A stretch of DNA of 64,000 bases. Origin: Anisakis pegreffii. Its lineage: Eukaryota > Nematoda > Chromadorea > Rhabditida > Anisakidae. Below, piece after piece: positions 16,845-27,699 of the stretch. Numbering within the stretch: position 1 is the stretch's first letter; every line of letters starts with the position of its first letter. A program made the translations under genes and the position numbers. Location: positions 248,001 to 312,000 of the forward strand of contig JAPYMA010002875.1 in assembly GCA_035041965.1 (NCBI GenBank). The letters are read 5' to 3'. The notes beneath the pieces were generated by a model. It worked only from the letters and a program-made list of their open reading frames with translations, was not told the origin of the DNA and ran no database searches.

Positions 16845-17300
16845 TAGAAATGGTAAAGGGGTGTGGGTCGAACATGACAATGGGCGTGCACCAAAGCAGT
16901 TTTCACACCTCTTGAAGCATAAGAGAGCACGTAACAGACACAGAAAGGGATGTGCTTGCGATGGAGAGAGAAAGAAGAGATGAACGATGGGTGTGGGAGT
17001 GCTCCGCACGTTCCCCGACGAACACTACTTGAGATAGTGCAAACCAAATTTCATGACGAATCATACGTAATGAGACTAGTGTTCGTCGGGGAGCAGTTTT
17101 TCGCACGGGGGGGGACCCCGCGGAGAGAAAAATGGACGGGAGTGGAGAGTCCTCACGAAAAATTCGGGGAGCAAATCATGACAAATCATACGCAATGAGA
17201 AAGTTTGAAAAGTTCCATCAGCTCTCAGTCTTCGATGCAATGGTTGCCACGATCTTCAGACCGCTCTCAGTCTGAAGATCGTGGCAACCATTGCATTGAA
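16845..17300. repeat. Inverted-repeat rich stretch
   Basis: Two foldbacks lie side by side. At 17236-17261 and 17270-17295 there are perfect 26-bp arms around an 8-nt loop. At about 17013-17030 and 17075-17096 an arm containing CCCCGACGAACACTA is repeated in inverted orientation. A diverged direct copy of the segment around ATCATACGTAATGAGA (17056-17076) recurs at about 17180-17203. Open frames here (16735-16983, 16802-17047, 16950-17198) are by-products of the locally higher GC. Confidence 0.75.
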
Positions 17301-17471
17301 CACTACGGTATGAGCGCTTCTGGTTTTGTTCGCCATTAACGCATGAACTACGGGTACCCACTCGTATATCGTTGCATTACACATCCGCAGAGAAGAGCTT
17401 ATTACCTATTTATTGTCATTACCGGAAAATTATGACTGCAATGAACAACGTCGAACAACGAAAAAACAAAC

Positions 17472-20400
17472 CTTGCACAGTGAACACTTGATGAAAGTCT
17501 CGCCGCGCTGTACTGAACGTCGCATCTGCAACCAAAACCTCGGATCGAGCTTATCTTGAGTAGCAAATATCAAAACACCTTGAATATTATCTTGAGCGAC
17601 TGACCATCTGAGCATTCCAATAGTGACCAATTCCATGAAACGATTATCAATCCATAAGCATCATACTTTGTGAATTATGTTACTCTATCACGCTTATAAC
17701 ATACAACGTACCTTTCCTTTTCATTAGGTAAGTCGCTCCGCAATGTTTTGTTGTACGATGAACTGAGATCTTATGGATCGCTGACGATTGTCATGTGTCG
17801 TCTTTCATACCAGAAGTATGATTTCCTCGCTGTCGTGAATAAAGATATTCACGATTTTTAAATTTATCCTTAGTGTGCAATATCTATCTCTTATCAAATA
17901 TCCATCTCTTATTGATGCACAATACAGAGGTGATATATCTTCAGAAATCCATCCATATCCCTTCAACTAAACAAAATCCCTCGGCAACATATATGATGTT
18001 CTGAATGCTTAGATTGTGCTTAATCTAATGGTACCAAGAAATTGATATGTTGCTGGGCAAAATTGAGGATACAGGCATTTTGAATATATTCCTATAGTAA
18101 TGTATTAATGATCAATACAGAGGTGATATATCTTCAGAAATCCATCCATATCCCTTCAACTAAACAAAATCCCTCGGCAACATATATGATGTTCTGAATG
18201 CTTAGATTGTGCTTAATCTAATGGAACCAAGAAATTGATATGTTGCTGGGCAAAATTGAGGATACAGGCATTTTGAATATATTCCTATAGTAATGTATTA
18301 ATGATCAATACAGAGGTGATATATCTTCAGAAATCCATCCATATCCCTTCAACTAAACAAAATCCCTCGGCAACATATATGATGTTCTGAATGCTTAGAT
18401 TGTGCTTAATCTAATGGAACCAAGAAATTGATATGTTGCTGGGCAAAATTGAGGATACAGGCATTTTGAATATATTCCTATAGTAATGTATTAATGATCA
18501 ATACAGAGGTGATATATCTTCAGAAATCCATCCATATCCCTTCAACTAAACAAAATCCCTCGGCAACATATATGATGTTCTGAATGCTTAGATTGTGCTT
18601 AATCTAATGGAACCAAGAAATTGATATGTTGCTGGGCAAAATTGAGGATACAGGCATTTTGAATATATTCCTATAGTAATGTATTAATGATCAATACAGA
18701 GGTGATATATCTTCAGAAATCCATCCATATCCCTTCAACTAAACAAAATCCCTCGGCAACATATATGATGTTCTGAATGCTTAGATTGTGCTTAATCTAA
18801 TGGAACCAAGAAATTGATATGTTGCTGGGCAAAATTGAGGATACAGGCATTTTGAATATATTCCTATAGTAATGTATTAATGATCAATACAGAGGTGATA
18901 TATCTTCAGAAATCCATCCATATCCCTTCAACTAAACAAAATCCCTCGGCAACATATATGATGTTCTGAATGCTTAGATTGTGCTTAATCTAATGGAACC
19001 AAGAAATTGATATGTTGCTGGGCAAAATTGAGGATACAGGCATTTTGAATATATTCCTATAGTAATGTATTAATGATCAATACAGAGGTGATATATCTTC
19101 AGAAATCCATCCATATCCCTTCAACTAAACAAAATCCCTCGGCAACATATATGATGTTCTGAATGCTTAGATTGTGCTTAATCTAATGGAACCAAGAAAT
19201 TGATATGTTGCTGGGCAAAATTGAGGATACAGGCATTTTGAATATATTCCTATAGTAATGTATTAATGATCAATACAGAGGTGATATATCTTCAGAAATC
19301 CATCCATATCCCTTCAACTAAACAAAATCCCTCGGCAACATATATGATGTTCTGAATGCTTAGATTGTGCTTAATCTAATGGAACCAAGAAATTGATATG
19401 TTGCTGGGCAAAATTGAGGATACAGGCATTTTGAATATATTCCTATAGTAATGTATTAATGATCAATACAGAGGTGATATATCTTCAGAAATCCATCCAT
19501 ATCCCTTCAACTAAACAAAATCCCTCGGCAACATATATGATGTTCTGAATGCTTAGATTGTGCTTAATCTAATGGAACCAAGAAATTGATATGTTGCTGG
19601 GCAAAATTGAGGATACAGGCATTTTGAATATATTCCTATAGTAATGTATTAATGATCAATACAGAGGTGATATATCCTCAGAAATCCATCCATATCCCTT
19701 CAACTAAACAAAATCCCTCGGCAACATATATGATATTCTGAATGCTTAGATTGTGCTTAATCTAATGGAACCAAGAAATTGATATGTTGCTGGGCAAAAT
19801 TGAGGATACAGGCATTTTGAATATATTCCTATAGTAATGTATTAATGATCAATACAGAGGTGATATATCTTCAGAAATCCATCCATATCCCTTCAACTAA
19901 ACAAAATCCCTCGGCAACATATATAATGTTCTGAATGCTTAGATTGTGCTTAATCTAATGGTACCAAGAAATTGATATGTTGCTGGGCAAAGTTGAGGAC
20001 ACAGGCATTTTGAATATATTCCTATAGTAATGTATTAATGATCAATATAGATATAATGTTCTGAATGCTTAGATTGTGCTTAATCTAATAGTACCAAGAA
20101 ATTGATTTTTTTTGTCTCTATTACCACCAACTAGGGGGGACAGTTCCACCTTTAGAGATTCAGTCCACCCTCTATCAGTCAAAGCCTCCCCCCTCCTCCT
20201 TATTGCACTGATAGTCGGTACAAATATATAAGATGAATATATTGAAAATATATTATTTTTGTAATATATATCTCACGCCATTCTGTATAGCATCATTTCA
20301 TCTTATCTTGTCATAATCTAACTAATACTATGAAGCTAAATTTGATTATTGTTGCTGTGTACGTGCAAGTAAATCGAACGCTTGCTGTTAATGCTCTTCT

Positions 20401-21153
20401 TCAACACATCCAACCGCACCACACAATATAACCCTTTCAAAAACACTCGCATATTTTCAATATGGAAATTCCTTCACATCCAGCTCATCTACGTCACTAA
20501 GGGCTAGTTTTTGACCCTGAAAACTTCAGCATATACAAAAAAATCGGAAAGAAGCTTGCAAACGTTTATGAACTCACACGAGCCCAAGCTTGGCGAAGAC
20601 TGCATAGCCCCTTCCGAACTTCAGCTTTGCTTTCCAAATAGAGAAGTCGTGCTTTAAATTGCGCAGTCATAAGTAGGTTGCAATCAAAGCTGTCGTGCCT
20701 CGTTACAATGCCGTTAGTTGTTATAACTTTTGGGTACTTCATGATTTCCGATTTGCTGCTCAATTGATTGCACCTTGAGCATCTGTTGTACTTTCTTGAA
20801 CCGAGTGTATTAGTTTCTCGGTATTCTTACCATCCTCCAATGCTAAGGACCGCTTGTTACCTCTGGCGGACATGATCTTGCGAGGCCATGCAGCTTCCTC
20901 GCTTTGATCAACCTCCTCCTGAAATGATTGCCAATAACGCAGTACACCAACGATTATGAATAAGCAGTGAGCCAGTAAGCTTGAATTTGGTGAGGGATAT
21001 GAAATAACGACTGGTTCAGTGATGGTGGACGCATCCCTTGACGAGAATGACCTCTCTGTCGAATTATCTCTGGTCGTAGACTTTGGGCTCATGTCGACAT
21101 CAGGACGTTCCATGCTGCTAGAGTTTAACGCCTCACAACCCGCAAAGCACATC
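17472..21153 (-). CDS. Unidentified spliced gene with a satellite in an intron
   Basis: I do not recognise this protein. Plausible exons: up to 21153-21012 (Ser/Thr-rich, SSMERPDVDMSPKSTTRDNS), then from 20918 after a TTTCAG acceptor (EEVDQSEEAAWPRK, SARGNKRSLALEDGKN), then an exon ending at a consensus donor CGT|GTGAGT at 20578. In that exon two frames are open: one reads LRQAWAR at its end, the other reads FGRGYAVFAKLGLV and is the one whose phase matches the next exon. Next come 17762-17712 (SSYNKTLRSDLPNEKE) and 17607-17472 (WSVAQDNIQGVLIFATQDK, ending FIKCSLCK at a good donor AAG|GTTTGT). The C-x2-C at the end could open a zinc-binding site. The intron between 20.58 and 17.76 kb contains the 193-bp satellite. 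The exon after 17472 was not found, so the 3' end is open, and internal boundaries in 20.6-20.9 kb are uncertain. Confidence 0.45.
17909..20105. repeat. Tandem array, 193-bp unit, about 11 copies
   Basis: The segment AATACAGAGGTGATATATC recurs at 17921, 18114, 18307 and so on every 193 bp up to about 19851, followed by a truncated copy ending near 20105. Inner copies are almost identical, while the outermost ones carry private differences: first and last copies read GGTACC where copies 2-10 read GGAACC, and the last two have extra substitutions. Each unit contains a short palindrome, AGATTGTGCTTAATCT. Near-identity of the inner copies means recent expansion or active homogenisation. It lies in an intron of the unidentified minus-strand gene. 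Confidence 0.98.
20107..20225. repeat. Dispersed repeat copy (partner at 35.87-35.97 kb)
   Basis: The segment from TTGTCTCTATTACCACCAAC through TTTAGAGATTCAGTCCA to the C-rich stretch and TGATAGTCGGTAC matches, in reverse complement and with scattered substitutions, the segment at about 35873-35972. It abuts the end of the satellite array. This is a small interspersed element or the end of a larger one. Confidence 0.8.
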
Positions 21154-21362
21154 CATAACGTCACACAACGAAATAACTATTCTACGGCTTCAATAGCTTT
21201 AAATAGTGCGTCGTGAAAGGAATCGTCACTCGAACATCGAAGATGAAAACAACCACAAAAACTTGTCAAAAGCAACGCTTCTCGACTGTCAATCGCATTT
21301 TGTCCATTCATCCTCATAATGCACATCGTTTCGATTCTTCCAGTAACGATGAATGAAATCAC

Positions 21363-22702
21363 TAATCGCCGTCCAATGAGAGTGTGTGCTATAAGTGAGA
21401 TTTCAAAAGCACACAGCAGTATTCCATCGCATTTTATAAGAATGTGAATCTGGATGAAGTGAATGAATGTTTCGATACGCGATCATCTGCAGCCAATTTG
21501 AGAGTTGAATGGCACAAAATTTAGTTGGTTAATATCGGTCGTCTGATCGTGTTGACAATTCGAGTGTCACATTACACATGGTCTTTGATGGTGAGACCTT
21601 TCCGAGAGATAACTTCAAATTTCGTTTTGGAATTAAAGTTCTTGATTGTGATCCATGATTCCAACTGATCGTGAATCTTTTGGGCTGAAAACTGAATCCA
21701 GCTATTTTGCTGAATTCAATTCATCATACATTCACTGAATTTGCACAAAACTGGAATGAATGATGTAACAAATGCTTGAATATTCAAATCTTATATAAAT
21801 TCGATGACCTTATAATAGTGGTAACAACAACAAAGGTTTGTATTGTTACTAAGTTATCGGCCGGGGTTGGGTTGTGCCCACCTTGATGCTTCTCGGTGGA
21901 CTCGGTATAAAGTGCTCTGTTGCCGATGCACGAGGTGAGGGTGAGAAATTTCAGTGTTGAGTGCCATTTTATGGTATATTATGTTTGTTTTGGGCTGCTC
22001 ATGTTCCAGGCATCAGTACGCTCAGGTCCTGACAGTATGGTCACAATATTCAGCTGAATGATCATACGATCATTCATCTAAATGTTGTCACCATGTTAGT
22101 CACCACATTGTCATCATATTGCCAGCGAATGAGAAAATGGCCGGTGATAACCGAACAGTTTTCACAAACTGAATAATGCGAAACTTTTCAGCATCGGACT
22201 GTTGCAAACAATCTAACTGAGTGATATCAATGAGATTTGATCTATTTCAGCAAATGCTGTCGATACGCCATGCTCCAGATGTAGTTCATGTAATGTGCTT
22301 TGCAATGCTTCTGTGGTCAGTTTTGCTGCAATATTGTAGTGCACATTCGATTGGATATTTTTATTCGTTTAGCTTTATCATAGTTATGAAAGCATATGAT
22401 AAGATTGAATACCGTCAGTTTAACGTGAAAGTTTAATGCAATTTCTCCAGTGAAGAAAGTCTGTATGCCTTTTGGAAAAGGCATACAGACTTTTAAGCGC
22501 CATGATCCAGAACCGCTGAATCGGTCTGTCAGGAGCAACATGTGATTAACAAGTTCAGTGATAGCTTATAATAATGTTATAAATGATTGATAGTTTGTCT
22601 AGTCGAGAACTGAATCCGGATTTCTAAGTTACGTGCAGAGCATAATTCCTGTTCCTGCATAGAAGCATTTTATGTTCACTTGAAGAAATTGCTAGATTTC
22701 AG
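21363..22702. other. Intergenic stretch between divergent genes
   Basis: No convincing gene. A perfect hairpin with 18-bp arms and a 2-nt loop occupies 22456-22493 (arm AAAGTCTGTATGCCTTTT). A candidate 5' exon for the plus-strand gene exists after the TTTCAG at about 22245-22250 (ATG CTG TCG, ending at a donor near 22289), in the right phase for the exon at 22703, but it is not supported otherwise. Confidence 0.4.
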
Positions 22703-23170
22703 CAGAACTCATCAGAATCGATGGTGGTTGAAAATCCTCGGAAAATCTCGACGGTACCAGTGATTCTTGAATTTGCTCCTCCCATAACACCAAAGCGAAC
22801 AGTTATTTCAACCAGAACCAAGAAGACAGCCATCGATAGTCAGGCCAGCCGGAAATCTGCTCGACGAAGTACCACGAAGGCTGCCAAGAGAGTAACGCTG
22901 ATTCCCGTTGGAAGTCCGCTCATGGGCAGTAGCTCAGGAAGCTCTAACAAGACAACGGGACTAGGAGAATCCCTAGTAAATGTTGGAACCATTGAACCAG
23001 ATTCTATTCAATCAACTGTGAGCGAAGTGACTGAATGGAATGGTACTGAGAGCGAGATGAATGAAACTGGAAAAAATGGAATGTCGAGCTCATTCCGTAA
23101 TCCTGTGAATTCCCAGAATCCTCGTAAACGTAGAAGAATTCCTGGTCGATACACGCATGAAGGTTTTTGA
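22703..23170 (+). CDS. Last exon of an unidentified basic, Ser/Thr-rich protein
   Basis: An exon opens after GATTTCAG at 22703 (QNSSESMVVENPRKIS) and stays open for 156 codons to the stop at 23168-23170. Composition is clearly coding-like: a basic block with KSARRSTTKAAKRVTLIP, a Ser/Thr/Asn/Gly-rich middle and a C-terminal nuclear-localisation-like NPRKRRRIPGRYTHEGF. No globular domain is evident, so it is probably an intrinsically disordered nuclear protein. I do not recognise a family. ATG 22721 could be the start if there is no upstream exon. No neighbour on the same strand overlaps it. Confidence 0.55.
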   Translation, partial: QNSSESMVVENPRKISTVPVILEFAPPITPKRTVISTRTKKTAIDSQASRKSARRSTTKAAKRVTLIPVGSPLMGSSSGSSNKTTGLGESLVNVGTIEPDSIQSTVSEVTEWNGTESEMNETGKNGMSSSFRNPVNSQNPRKRRRIPGRYTHEGF

Positions 23171-23989
23171 TCTAAGTTTCTCAATTTATCATATCAAAAT
23201 GCCAAATCTATCATAACAAAATTATCGAATCATAAGTTCATCGCAGCATCTTTCTGGGAAAGAATTGCTGAATTCTGCTCACGAAAATGAGCGTTTTATC
23301 GATACCTTCATCAGTATCATATGTAATACTAGTATCTTCATCAGTATCAGTACATCATCGTTAATATTTTTAATATCAGCTATATCAACATCGAAGACAT
23401 GCATAATACTTGTGATAAAGTAGCTATAGATATGTTTTTTTCAGAGGGACTGATCGTGGAAATTTTGACAACCACCTATTTTGCGCTCTCAGTGATGTAT
23501 CTGATCGTATTCGCGTTGATCTATTTCCGGGTTATTCTGAACAATTATCCAGTTGATTATTAAGCAAACGGCAGCAACGGCGATTGCAACAACTGTTCAA
23601 AAACGATTATTCTGAATCCGATCGAGAACTCAACAGTGATTACGATATAACCATAATGAACATCCCCCATCGTCGAAAATTTCTCAAGTTCAACAGCCAA
23701 TCCAAATAAATCTCTTCTTTTGATAAAACAGCATTGTTTGATTTGACTCACTCATCTCAATTGTTTGTTATGTTGTTATGTTTGTTATGTTGTATTTTGT
23801 TGACTAAATCTTTTTACTATTATCTTCGGGTGTTCCAGCCGCTTATCTTTTTTTCTGAACGAAATTTAAACGAAATATCGTAAATTAGTCATCTTTTCAA
23901 AGATCAATAGAAAATCTTTGCAGTTCTAATTTTTCTGATCCTAAAATTGAATATCTTTCCTGGTATTCGGATACGTTCCTACCTTACCT

Positions 23990-24830
23990 TTTCAAGACGA
24001 AACGTGTATATCTTCATCGAACACTTTTAACGACATTAAAGTAGTCTTTGTTACCGTATTGATTATGGAAAAACCAAGAGGAAGAGATATATTCTAGGGT
24101 GAGCGAATTTAGGTTAGATACTTTGCTTAGTAGGGTAAGATAACTAAGCTGAACGTTCTCAATATGCCCTGGTGTTAGCTTTTTCAACTGTACCGGAAAC
24201 ATGATCATGACATTTCAAACATCAGTCGTTTTATGACGCCTTAGTCTTGGATTAGTGAGGAGGGAGCTGGTTCTAATCAGTTTCGTTTGTTTTGGAACTA
24301 GCAGCGAAAACCAATTTGATGGCAGTTGGTCTGCGAAATTAAAGATATTTTGTATTGGAGAACGTGAAGACCTTATCATCATCTGCAGACATGAAGCATA
24401 TTGAATTTGTAAAGGGACACCCTTTAGTAAGAACAAGAAAGTGAAGAGAACCTTGAAGAGCACCACTGATGTATCCTGACGAACTGGAAGAATCAGTAAT
24501 TTGACCTAGTTGAAAACGATTCGTAAAAAAGGTTTCAAATTCAACCGGCCAGATAACCTCGTATGTCGTATGCTTGTAATTTTAAGTTTAATTTAGGTAT
24601 GGATACCGAATCCAATGCTTGTTTAGAGTCGAAATATGTAGTGTCGTATAGGCTCTGTAGTCTAATTGTAAGTCAGAGATAAAATTTTGCTATAATCAAA
24701 ACAGAACCGCAGTGATTGATCTCCGATCTCGAAGAGCACATTGGAAACAGGAAAACAGCTCATTCATTGTAAAATGGTTTGTCAGTTTCGCCGCAGTTAT
24801 TTTCTCCAAAACTTCAGAACTTCCAAGTAG
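23990..24830 (-). mobile_element. Decayed LINE (CR1/Jockey-like) reverse transcriptase fragment
   Basis: Reading the minus strand, broken frames carry ordered RT landmarks: SEVLEKITAAKLTNHF with LRDRRSITAVLF (fingers; family form has a VLE..., GFR.GRSTT pattern), then YFDSKQALDSVSIPKLNLKL (motif A; family form YFDFSKAFDSVSH.KL), then SADDDKVFTFSN (the position of the A/S-ADD catalytic strand), then IQNIFN with WFSLLVPKQTKLIRTSS (motif D region). Several stops and at least two frame changes separate these pieces, so it is a dead copy. I did not find its endonuclease or termini. Confidence 0.75.
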
Positions 24831-25439
24831 CAGTGGCGATAGAACAGAGAAATAATTTTGCTTGAACAGCGGATCAGCGATAGCGCTTCGCTATTTTTTG
24901 GCGATGACAGCGATAGCGAATAACGCCTACAGTTTTTAGGATAGCAGATCAGCGAATAACGTGCTACCATTTTTCGATAGCGTACCCATCGTAATTATTA
25001 CCTCTTTCTTTCCTCCGAATACTCCCCCTTTTTCTGTGCCAGTGCTTCCGGATGAGATGGTGCGGGGGGGGGGTGTGGAACCTTCTGAGTGATATTTTTG
25101 TGGCTATTCCAGGTCGCTAGCCGAGAAACTTATTTTAGCGGGTTCATTTTGGCGCCCATACATGCCAAAATGACCGTAGATGCGTGATGACCGTTGTTCA
25201 GGTCTTGCAATCTTTTCAGTGCTTCTAATAATTGTTGTTTTTCATGATCGCACATAATCCGATTTGATTCTGGAATTCATCCGTAATCGCAGCATACTGC
25301 GATTCAGCCAAAGTGCTCATTAAGATTCATATGAGTAATTTTGGCTGCAACTGTCTTTGTGTTGCATTTTCTTCATTTTTTTGTATTTTTATGCATCTCA
25401 TCAATCTTCATTCCTTCGATACGCTACTATTAATTATAT

Positions 25440-25690
25440 GCAACTACTATCGAACAAATGTTTAGTAATTTAATGATGAAGCAGCATTCCATTGTTGATA
25501 AAATTGGTTTTATAAGGTGATATTAACATTGTTGTCATTGGTTTTTGATGGCTGCGTCATAAAAATTTATTTATACGATGGATGCAATGTTAAAAATGAT
25601 CATACGATTAGATTTTTATGATGCGTCCATCAAAAACCAATCCCGACAATGATGAAATCGCCATATCAAACCAATGTTCTCGATTATTGA
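25440..25690. mobile_element. Inverted-repeat (MITE-like) element
   Basis: The arm at about 25498-25570 (with CATTGGTTTTTGATGGCTGC and TCATAAAAATTTA) is mirrored at about 25608-25690, which contains the inverted TTTTTATGATGCGTCCATCA followed by AAAACCAAT. Arms are roughly 70 bp and imperfect. Related single arms occur at about 26600-26690 and 27190-27345. No coding capacity is seen, so any mobility would be non-autonomous. Confidence 0.75.
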
Positions 25691-26594
25691 GGTCGTTTCA
25701 ATCATGTGATAACATCTTCCATAAAATTTGCAGCCGAATGTACTTTGTTTGGTTTCGAACATTCAGATGCATTTTTTTGTGATCTTTGAGAGCATAATTC
25801 TGTGATGAAATCCAAAATGAAGTTAACTGACATACAAGTATTGGGAAGAAAAGTGTTAGCCTAAAATAGCGCTAAGTTGAATAGTAACCTGCCTATGCCT
25901 CCAGCTCACCTTCGAACGGAATATTGAAAACCATTGATGGAATCTGCAGTATAATGAGGTAAGCTATAATCACTGAACATTCAAATGCAACATAAACGAA
26001 ATGGATAAATTAATCACTGATGTAATTTCAGTATACTGCAATGCAGCCTCTTTTTGTGTGGGTAATAAATGCATTACTGGAACCATGACACTGCGGAAGG
26101 TGATTCTAATTCGTTTATCCGAAAAATCATTAATTTACTGATTCGTTTGATCGTGATTCATTCATATTGTAGTCCTTCTGGTTACTGTATGCTGACGCTC
26201 TCTATCACCTCGCGCACTTGATCGAACGTGCGATTTGCGACGAGCCATCTGTCCAAGAATCGCATCGCAATCTATCTGTATATTGAATAGTATACGTGAA
26301 AGTACAGTATAAAAGTTTTGGTGATTCAATAATCGCCACATTCTCGTAAGTTGGACAAATGCATTCATCTTAATGCCATCACAAAGGTGTATTTTAAGCT
26401 TTTGATCGCTGCAAGAGAATAACTGATTTGATTTATCTGATTTCATATGCATGCAAAGCTAATGATTTCATTCTGAAATAAATTCCGCTCCAAGAGATTA
26501 CAACAGAATGCAATTCTATTGTACGTAATTCGCGACCTGAAAGAGTAAATTTGGCTGCAAATGTGATGAAAGATATTATCATATGGTTGAACTG

Positions 26595-26690
26595 GCGTTA
26601 GATTATCAATAAAATTGGTTTGATACGGCGATTTTATCATTGTTGGTATTCGATTTTGATGGATGCATCATAAAAATTTAATCGCGTGAT
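26595..26690. repeat. Second copy of the inverted-repeat element arm
   Basis: The stretch containing AAAATTGGTTTGATACGGCG and GATGGATGCATCATAAAAAT matches the arm of the element at 25.5 kb with scattered differences. The mirror arm is not obvious, so this is a partial copy or solo arm. Confidence 0.65.
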
Positions 26691-27189
26691 CAAATGTTCA
26701 AATTGCGTTGTCACAATCTTGTCAATAAAATCTATAAATATTTAATTGTCATCTTAGTGATTTAATTTGAAATAATTTTTCATCTTTTTTCTTCTTCTTG
26801 AGTACGTTCCCATGGCGCCGTCTTGATCGTTTATCAACGCCTGAACTTTTAGTGGTCTTTAGCCTTTCGAATCACTGTCATACACCAATGAAAACTTAAG
26901 TGTTCTAAATTTATTCTAAAAAACTATATGGTAAACCATAACCATAAGGACTACCATAAGAATCACACGAACCTATGAATTAACGAGTCAGTCAAATAAG
27001 CGAATCTGGTCAGAATTACCCTCCGCAATGCCGCGGTTTCATTAACGCATTCATTACCCGTCCAAAAACAGACTACAATGCAATAATACTGATTAAATTA
27101 TCCATTGGGTTTATTTTCTATTCAAAGATAAAATGAATATTGCTCGTCAGTTCTAGAGAAATATACCTCAGAATCAAAATTCTTCAACA

Positions 27190-27345
27190 TGTATAACCAC
27201 AATCGAACAAATATTTTTTAATTTGAAGACTGAAGGGGCATTCGATAGTTGATGATATTCGTTTGATAGAACATTGTTATCAGCGATGTAATTGGTTTTT
27301 GATAGAGGCATCGTAAAGCTCTAATCAAATGATTGAATATCCAAT
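27190..27345. repeat. Third, more diverged copy of the element
   Basis: ATCGAACAAATATTTTTTAA and AATTGGTTTTTGATAGAGGC repeat, in the same order and spacing, sequence found at about 25448-25560. Divergence is higher than between the other two copies. Confidence 0.6.
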
Positions 27346-27627
27346 TTTCATGCTACAAAACAAAGTTTGATTTGCCACGTTTTATTGACAAAACCTTTGA
27401 AAAAAATTCATTTTTGATCGATTGAACTGAACATTTTGATATCAATATTTGGTTCATTTCTTCTTTGTAACTCTCCTTTTGTGGTGACACTTTTTTTACC
27501 ATACTAATCAATCTGTTAAATACTTCTAGATGATGCTAAGGAGTTATCGTTAGCAACTGATCAATTATCATGTACAATCCATACACTCAATTTGTCCATC
27601 TTTTTTAGGTTCATGCTCATGGAAATC

Positions 27628-27665
27628 GGAGAGGAAACTTTGGTTTTCTCTCCGATTTCCTAAAC
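27628..27665. repeat. Small hairpin
   Basis: GGAAATCGGAGAG and its exact reverse complement CTCTCCGATTTCC flank a loop of about a dozen bases. No gene is adjacent and no function is apparent. Confidence 0.6.
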
Positions 27666-27699
27666 TTTGGTTACCTTCACAGTTTTGGTGATGTCCATC

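Noticed and set aside
17909..20105. Regularly spaced repeats suggesting a CRISPR array
   Set aside because: The whole 193-bp unit repeats, with no unique spacers, and the DNA is from an animal. It is a satellite.
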